A stretch of 64,000 bases of DNA from Bacteroidetes bacterium UBA1935 (GTDB lineage: Bacteria; Bacteroidota; Bacteroidia; Chitinophagales; Chitinophagaceae). The notes beneath the pieces were generated by a model that ran no database searches, was not told the DNA's origin, and was given only the letters and a program-made list of their open reading frames with translations. Positions 59,229-64,000 of this stretch are shown here, piece by piece; position 1 is the first letter of the stretch, and the number at the start of each line of letters is the position of its first letter. The position numbers and the translations under genes are program-made. Location: contig DDFF01000006.1 in NCBI GenBank assembly GCA_002337045.1, positions 514,614 through 578,613 of the forward strand. Reading direction: 5' to 3'.

Positions 59229-60044
59229 ATGAACACAGAATTAATGAAACCGAATGTGCAGCCATTGAGTAATGCACCTATGCTTAACGACAGTTATATG
59301 CAGACAAAGAAAGCAGCGTTCGCCTTTGGAACTGCAAAAGAGAAACTGCAAAAGCTAACAGAGAAAAAGAACAAAATATTTGACAGCATGACAGACAAAG
59401 AAAAAGAGATGAGAGGCAAAGCGTTCATCTATCTATTTATTGCAATAATACTGGCAATCTTAGAAGGAGTACTCTGTATGAACTCTATTGCAGCGGTAAC
59501 TGGATTACCTCAAATAATCTGTGTGCTTGCTGGAACAGCATTTTGTATGCTTGGTATCGGTATTGGCGACTATATGGCAAACAATATCAAAAAAGACCCT
59601 CTTACAGGCAAGCGGATATATACTGGTAAATTCTGGTTAGGGGTGGCCTTAGGAGTTGCTTACTGTTCATTACAATACTTCTTAGTCTCCAAATCAGGTG
59701 GAATAAACGCATCTCCCGAAATACAGGATACTATTAACACAATGAAAATAATAGTTCTCTCAATATGTCTCATTGAAATAATCGTGGGCTATGTCTATAT
59801 GCCAGCTACGCATAAAGCACTATCACTTTGGTTTAATAATCAGCTCTGCAAACTCGGTTTAAAAAGGAAAAATAAAGCAGCACAGCACACCGATGAAAGC
59901 TGGGTACGGTATCAATTCAACTGTCAGGCATACAATAATACATACGGAACGAATATACAATGTGCAGAAGAAACGCCCTTAATTCAAGAAGCTCGTACAT
60001 ATTACAACAACGGGTACGGTGAACAAACAAATTATAACTCATAA
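59229..60044 (+). CDS. Four-helix membrane protein of unknown function
   Basis: The 271-residue protein has a soluble, Lys-rich N-terminal segment (about 1-65), four predicted membrane helices (about 67-200: FIYLFIAIILAILEGVLCM, ICVLAGTAFCMLGIGIG, FWLGVALGVAYCSLQYFLV, IIVLSICLIEIIVGYVYM) and a soluble tail with Tyr- and Asn-rich ends. No family is recognised. It lies between the VWA-like lipoprotein and a small one-helix protein, and the three genes are 12 and 10 bp apart. Confidence 0.6.
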   Translation: MNTELMKPNVQPLSNAPMLNDSYMQTKKAAFAFGTAKEKLQKLTEKKNKIFDSMTDKEKEMRGKAFIYLFIAIILAILEGVLCMNSIAAVTGLPQIICVLAGTAFCMLGIGIGDYMANNIKKDPLTGKRIYTGKFWLGVALGVAYCSLQYFLVSKSGGINASPEIQDTINTMKIIVLSICLIEIIVGYVYMPATHKALSLWFNNQLCKLGLKRKNKAAQHTDESWVRYQFNCQAYNNTYGTNIQCAEETPLIQEARTYYNNGYGEQTNYNS

Positions 60045-60054
60045 ATAACCAGTC

Positions 60055-60396
60055 ATGGCAATTTTCATAATAATACTAATAGCATTACTAATAGGCGGAG
60101 TATGCGGGTACAAAATAGCTACTCGTATGCTTCGCATAGAACACCAATCTTTAATCAGACAGAACTACATGCTTACGCAGTGGGGAAATCAATGGGCAAA
60201 CAGTATGCAATATCATAATCAGGTAGAAGAAAATATCAGTCATCGAAGCAGCGCTAATCTATCAAATACAATGGGGTTAGTCATTCAACTAATGGCACAA
60301 TTACAACAGCAAACAAACCTACCGACAAACGATAGAAAGGCAATAGAAGACATTATACAAACAGCAAAAGGATTTTCACGGAGTGAGTTTGAGTAA
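60055..60396 (+). CDS. Small one-helix membrane protein
   Basis: The 113-residue protein has an N-terminal membrane helix (IFIIILIALLIGGVCGYKIATRML) and a Gln-rich soluble part (LVIQLMAQLQQQTNL). It ends the VWA-lipoprotein operon and is followed by a terminator. No family is recognised. Confidence 0.55.
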   Translation: MAIFIIILIALLIGGVCGYKIATRMLRIEHQSLIRQNYMLTQWGNQWANSMQYHNQVEENISHRSSANLSNTMGLVIQLMAQLQQQTNLPTNDRKAIEDIIQTAKGFSRSEFE

Positions 60397-60499
60397 TGAG
60401 CGGTTATGTAGCGAATGACGAGAACGAACGGAGTGGAAATTAGCAGATAGTTTAATCGCAAAAACAAATGAAAACATACACAGGACAAGGTCTTTTAAC

Positions 60500-60549
60500 G
60501 AGCAGGCGGAATTGGGCTGATTACTGCCCTGTTTGCCCTGCTCTTTTTT
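60500..60549 (+). terminator. Terminator of the VWA-lipoprotein operon
   Basis: GAGCAGGC and CCCTGCTC pair with one mismatch, with an inner GGGC/GCCC stem, and are followed by six T residues. Confidence 0.6.
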
Positions 60550-60579
60550 GTCTTGCATTGATAAAAAAAATTATTACTA

Positions 60580-62422
60580 ATGAATACAGATAAACAACTT
60601 ACTGATTTATTCCTGCAAAGTGCAGGATTGGAAACAGACGACAACCCTGATGCTATAACTATCGGTGAGATAATTCCGAAAGATAGCGAAGCAGGTATAG
60701 CAGGAGTAATGACTACTCATGTGAAACAGATTGATTTTCTTTTAAAGGCATTGCCTGAAAATAGCCCAGATGCAATAAAGCTATTCGCTGCGCGAGCTGT
60801 GACATTTCAGGAGTACCAACAGTTATTTAATACTAAGATAACGGAGCGTTCATTCGGCGATTTTGTGGCTTTTCGTTATCTCATGATTTCACGAGAAAAA
60901 CAGCGACTACGGTTATTTAATTCCTTATCTCCAACGTATGAGGATTACTGCCGTTTCGTTGTACGCTGCTTTGAGGCTTATGGCTACTATCGTTTGCCGA
61001 CCTTTTTTTTTCCTGAAAGTGCTAAAGGCTCGTATAATCCTCAATTCTCATGCTCTTTACTGTGGTCGTACTGGAGCAGGAAAATCAAAGCTGTTCGAGA
61101 TGTGTTTTTCATCTATCCAACAAAAAACCGCAAAGAATATGAGTGCAAGTTTAGTGCTGTTTGATGTGCATGGTGATACTGCACGTAATGTGCTCAATTT
61201 TGTTCACAATAAGAGCAATGCTGATAGAGTAATTTTCATAAGCAGTGCTATTAATACGATGGCACAAACAAGCGAAACATATACAGCTTGTATCAATCCC
61301 TTAGAAGTACCTCTACATGATAAGACAGTTGAGGGAGTGTCAATCTATGCCAGTGAAATAGCAGAAGCATTGGAAGAAATTTTGCAAAGCTCTGGGCAAA
61401 ATTTTTCTTCGCTCACAGTGCAAATGACTGCACTACTCAAACCTGTAATTTTTACGGTAATGTATAGCTGCAAGGAGCCGAGCCTGCTTGAAATTGCACG
61501 TTTTTTCCAAGATAAGAACAATGTTAATTCTGACCTAATACAGATGGGGAAACAGTCGCCAATAGCCATATACAGAACATTCTTTGAACAGGACTGGGGC
61601 AATCCTTTATATACTCAAACGAAGAGCAGCCTACGCACAAAAATTTTGTTTCTTTTAAGCGACCCTACTTTGTCGAATTTGATAATAGGACACTCGACCG
61701 TTTCAATGCAAGATGCACTTACACAAGGTAAAGTAGTGATAGTATCGTTGCCAAAATCACACGGTAAGTTTTGTTCAAGCGTGTTCTCTCGCTTGCTCAT
61801 TGCATATATCCAAAGTATCATGCAACGTAGGGCAAATATCGAGGACTTTAAAAAGCGTAAATCTTGCTATCTGTTTTTAGACGAGTTCCAAAATATGATA
61901 ACTAAAAGCCTTAGTGATAGCCTTGCTGAGAGCCGCAAGTGGGGGCTGAATGTGCAGTTAGCAACCCAATCAATCCGCAATATAGAGCCACACCTACGCA
62001 AGCAAGTTTTAGTGAATACCGCAGTCAAATTTTGTTCGTTAGCAGACTATGAAGACAAACAAATGTTTGCAAAAGAGTTTGATGTGCCAATCGAAAATTT
62101 CAATGCGTTAAAACCGCTCGAATTTCTTTGTCGCAAATTTGATGGAAAACACAAAGCATTCAAATTTCGTGTGCCTATCATGGGGCGGCGCTTTTACATG
62201 AGTAAATCCGAGCGTGTAGAGTTTTTGCAACGCATCGTATATAAGTCAGGCATTTACAGGAAGGTAGAAAATACTCCCCCACCACCCCCACAAAAGAATA
62301 CAGAGCAACATACAGACAACAGAGAAGCGAAAGAACAGATAACAAACCAACCAAAGAATAACACAATGAAAAAAGACCCTTTTGATGATGACTATACCAA
62401 ACGTTTTACCACTAAAAAGTAA
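60580..62422 (+). CDS. VirD4/TraG-like DNA-transfer ATPase, frameshifted at a nine-T run
   Basis: Two reading frames meet at 61003-61011. Frame one (from 60580) runs MNTDKQLTDLFLQSAGLETD through YGYYRLPTFFF. The second carries the NTPase: HALYCGRTGAGKS (Walker A), LVLFDVHGD, CYLFLDEFQNM (Walker B) and AESRKWGLNVQLATQSI. Removing one T, or adding two, joins them into about 613 residues, the size of coupling-type or TraG/TraD-like ATPases. Transcriptional slippage on T9, a true inactivating mutation, or a sequencing error are all possible. It heads the right-end block and would move island DNA. Confidence 0.75.
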
Positions 62423-62427
62423 GTGCC

Positions 62428-63246
62428 ATGATAATAAACGAGCTACAGACAAAAATAATGATACACCTTTCACACTATACTTACCTTTCCACCGAACAGT
62501 TAAGGAGTTTGACTGGTCGTAGCCTTTCATATATCAGAAGCCAAATTGCGATACTTGCGCAAAGGCAACTGGTGAAATCGTTTCAGGTAGTTGTTTCTGC
62601 GAAACGCGAACCTAACCTATACTATCTGACATTACATGGTTTGGAGTGTTTACAAGCAAACGAAAAGGCTTTGCCTGATGCAGTAAGAATACCGTTAAAC
62701 TCTACGGTTGCAGTTATAGGTGATTACCACCACAGAAAACGTCTAATAGACGTTCAAATTGCAGCTACGATGTTTTTTCAAAAAAACGAGATTGAGCTAC
62801 AACTCTTTCAAAGGTATTTTGACAAAATCGGAAATAATAGAAAGGATAAGAATCTTGAAAGTACTACCAAAATCATCTTAGATAATGGACAATACTACTC
62901 ACCAGACAGTGTAATGATTACTCAACATAATGGCGTGCAGAAACTTTTTATAGTGGAACTTTTTAATGATAAAAACACAATCAGAGTATTAAACTCACTT
63001 GCCAAGAGTGCTAAAAGTATCTCAATAGCATCTGCAAGTAGCAAGTATAATGTTCAAGCTGATGCGATTGTGTTAAGTGCTTTTACATACCCAAGTATCA
63101 TGCAAGCAGTAATAAAGAGATTGCAAGCAAATCAAAAGTTTTCACCCATTAAGGATTTGTTTTACTTCGGGACTGTCGAAGGATTGACCGAAGACTTTAC
63201 CGCTTGGAAAACAATTGATAATACACTAATACAATTCACAGAGTAA
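62428..63246 (+). CDS. Replication-relaxation-like winged-helix protein
   Basis: The 272-residue protein begins with a winged helix (LSHYTYLSTEQLRSLTGRSLSYIRSQIAILAQRQLVKSF). A domain follows with YHHRKRLIDVQIAATMFF, SPDSVMITQHNGVQKLFIVELFNDKN, a pattern like the replication-relaxation/MobC-type nuclease-fold family of mobile elements. The gene lies 5 bp after the ATPase. I infer a role in island replication or transfer; the family name is by resemblance. Confidence 0.65.
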   Translation: MIINELQTKIMIHLSHYTYLSTEQLRSLTGRSLSYIRSQIAILAQRQLVKSFQVVVSAKREPNLYYLTLHGLECLQANEKALPDAVRIPLNSTVAVIGDYHHRKRLIDVQIAATMFFQKNEIELQLFQRYFDKIGNNRKDKNLESTTKIILDNGQYYSPDSVMITQHNGVQKLFIVELFNDKNTIRVLNSLAKSAKSISIASASSKYNVQADAIVLSAFTYPSIMQAVIKRLQANQKFSPIKDLFYFGTVEGLTEDFTAWKTIDNTLIQFTE

Positions 63247-63256
63247 ATAAAAGAAT

Positions 63257-63520
63257 ATGGAAATTGACATACTTACACGAAAAGACTTTGAAGCATTAAA
63301 AGTTGAAATTTTGGAAACAATCAAAGCATACATGCAACAACCCAAAATAGAAAGACAATGGTTACGAAGTAAGGAGGTTCGTACTATGCTCAATATTAGC
63401 TATGGTACACTCCAAAATTTGCGGATTAAGAAAATTCTTAATCCTACGAAAATAGAGGGTGTTTACTACTACCGTTTAAGTGAAATTCAAGCTATGCTAA
63501 ATGCAGGGCAAGAGCAATAA
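63257..63520 (+). CDS. HTH (MerR/excisionase-type) DNA-binding protein
   Basis: The 87-residue protein has a helix-turn-helix of the HTH_17 type (WLRSKEVRTMLNISYGTLQNLRIKKILNPTKIEGVYYYRLSEIQAML). Such genes sit beside recombinase and replication genes in Bacteroidota elements and often act as excisionase or Rep regulators. It overlaps the next gene by 20 bp. Confidence 0.85.
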   Translation: MEIDILTRKDFEALKVEILETIKAYMQQPKIERQWLRSKEVRTMLNISYGTLQNLRIKKILNPTKIEGVYYYRLSEIQAMLNAGQEQ

Positions 63521-63806
63521 ATATGATATTGCTTTGTCAGCTTTTTTCAGGAAAGCAAGGCACGATGAAAGGCTTACGCCAGTGCATTGTGCCTTATATC
63601 TTGCTATATTTCGTCATTGGCTCAGAAATGGTGGTAATCCTGTAAATATTTCAAGGCGTGCACTCATGCAGTACTCACATATCAAAAGCACTGCAACATA
63701 TACTAAGTGTATCTATGAGCTACAAACGTTCGGTTATTTGACCTACCAACCAAGTTACAACCCCTCAACAGGTAGCAGCATTTATTTATACACGAACATA
63801 TCCTGA
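63501..63806 (+). CDS. 101-residue protein paired with the HTH gene
   Basis: A basic protein (DIALSAFFRKARHDERLTPVHCALYLAIFRHW, then NISRRALMQYSHIKSTATYTKCIYEL) that looks like a helix-turn-helix or replication-initiation-like fold. Comparable small proteins accompany the HTH_17 gene on Bacteroidota mobile elements. Its start overlaps the HTH gene by 20 bp, indicating coupling. It is the last gene before the right end. Confidence 0.6.
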   Translation: MQGKSNKYDIALSAFFRKARHDERLTPVHCALYLAIFRHWLRNGGNPVNISRRALMQYSHIKSTATYTKCIYELQTFGYLTYQPSYNPSTGSSIYLYTNIS

Positions 63807-63867
63807 AACCCTTTCACGGCAAGGCTTTCGTAAAATATTTAAGGCATTTTGTTTGTCTTTATAGATG

Positions 63868-63891
63868 CTATATTGTATCTTTACAATATAG
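63868..63891. promoter_or_regulatory. Perfect hairpin near the right end
   Basis: CTATATTGTA and TACAATATAG pair perfectly around TCTT. It sits between the last gene and the right arm-type sites, 86 bp from attR. It could be a terminator of the rightward genes or part of the excision region. Nothing else that I recognise lies in 63807-63905. Confidence 0.5.
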
Positions 63892-63905
63892 TTCTTCGAC
63901 AACAT

Positions 63906-63930
63906 TTGGTGCGTTATTCGGTGAGTTACT
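63906..63930. promoter_or_regulatory. Right arm-type integrase sites
   Basis: TTGGTGCGTTATTC then GGTGAGTTACT matches the left tandem repeat (41266-41290) at 21 of 25 positions, in the same orientation, 47 bp from the right core. Matched arms at both ends are typical of tyrosine-integrase elements. Confidence 0.65.
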
Positions 63931-63977
63931 AACAAGGTTCACACCGTTTCGCTTGATATACAATACTTTAGCCGACA

Positions 63978-64000
63978 GGTTCGATACCCGCCGGTTCCAC
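63978..64000 (+). other. attR: second copy of the ssrA 3' end
   Basis: GGTTCGATACCCGCC... repeats the ssrA 3' end at 41145-41167 with only AT/TA swapped. The bases before it (GCCGACA) do not pair as a T-stem, so this is not a second tmRNA gene. It is the displaced original 3' end. The window stops exactly at its last base. Confidence 0.85.

Larger units (their letters stand above)
41145..63977. mobile_element. 22.8-kb integrated island at ssrA
   Basis: The element is bounded by a 23-bp direct repeat of the ssrA 3' end and by paired arm-type sites just inside each end. A tyrosine integrase gene is first on the left. Small DNA-binding proteins, a replication-relaxation-like protein and a VirD4/TraG-like ATPase are at the right. 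No full conjugation (tra) set and no recognisable MOB relaxase is present, so an integrative mobilisable element or satellite-type island is more likely than a self-transmissible ICE. Cargo includes a DUF262-DUF1524 defence-type gene, a UGA-recoded module, lipoproteins and two regulatory systems. Confidence 0.88.

Noticed and set aside
63978..64000. Second tmRNA or tRNA gene at the window end
   Set aside because: The upstream bases do not form a T-stem or the rest of a tRNA-like structure; it is an att repeat.
1..64000. CRISPR arrays, rRNA or tRNA genes, IS transposases
   Set aside because: None seen: no regularly spaced repeats with spacers, no rRNA signature, no DDE transposase, and the only tRNA-like sequence is the tmRNA and its att copy.

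Overview
The window reads as a Bacteroidota chromosome, most like a Chitinophagaceae-type soil or freshwater bacterium (inference). The signs are TAnnTTTG promoter boxes ahead of many genes, type IX secretion sorting domains, a PorP/SprF-like protein, many SC-type lipoproteins, a menaquinone-type UbiD protein, and a tmRNA whose tag ends in YAMAA.

Positions 1-40800 are ordinary chromosome. A minus-strand block (8877 to 2415) joins a MerR/B12-type (CarH/LitR-like) regulator, an SRPBCC protein, an ECF sigma factor and four carotenoid genes (crtI, crtB, idi, crtD-like). It looks like a light- or stress-controlled pigment cluster. Next come a VWA protein, pyrH, a polytopic membrane protein, gcvT, an AlkA-type glycosylase, lipoproteins, a T9SS-sorted protein beside a decayed relative, a Kef-type antiporter, pckA, an ATP synthase operon that stops after atpA (no atpG), a 1531-residue PKD/type B sorting protein with its PorP/SprF partner, lysA, a LOG-family enzyme, a SpmA-SpmB fusion, a YiiX-like hydrolase, a UbiD decarboxylase, a nucleotidyltransferase and an HDAC-family hydrolase.

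The tmRNA gene ssrA (40802-41166) is the attachment site of a 22.8-kb integrated island running to the end of the window. A 23-bp copy of the ssrA 3' end closes it at 63978-64000, and paired arm-type repeats lie just inside both ends. The island has a tyrosine integrase at its left end. At its right end are a VirD4/TraG-like ATPase interrupted by a frameshift at a T9 run, a replication-relaxation-like protein and small DNA-binding proteins. Cargo includes a DUF262-DUF1524 (GmrSD/SspE-like) gene with two small partners, lipoproteins, a secreted lipase-like protein, two response regulators, a TPR histidine kinase, and a lipoprotein/membrane-protein operon.

The most striking feature is 45514-47385: three consecutive genes (zinc-ribbon protein, XerC/D-type recombinase, MazF/PemK toxin) that are intact only if UGA is read as glycine. 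Six in-frame TGA codons occur. Two fall on family-conserved glycines, and each gene ends in TAA with no frameshift. This is the code of Gracilibacteria and Absconditabacteria (translation table 25), so the module looks like candidate-phylum DNA lodged in a Bacteroidota island, unless the contig is chimeric.

Two other regulatory signals stand out in the island: a pair of matched ACCGT/ACGGT arrays upstream of a response-regulator operon and of the lipase gene, and a perfect 30-bp palindrome beside an XRE repressor.
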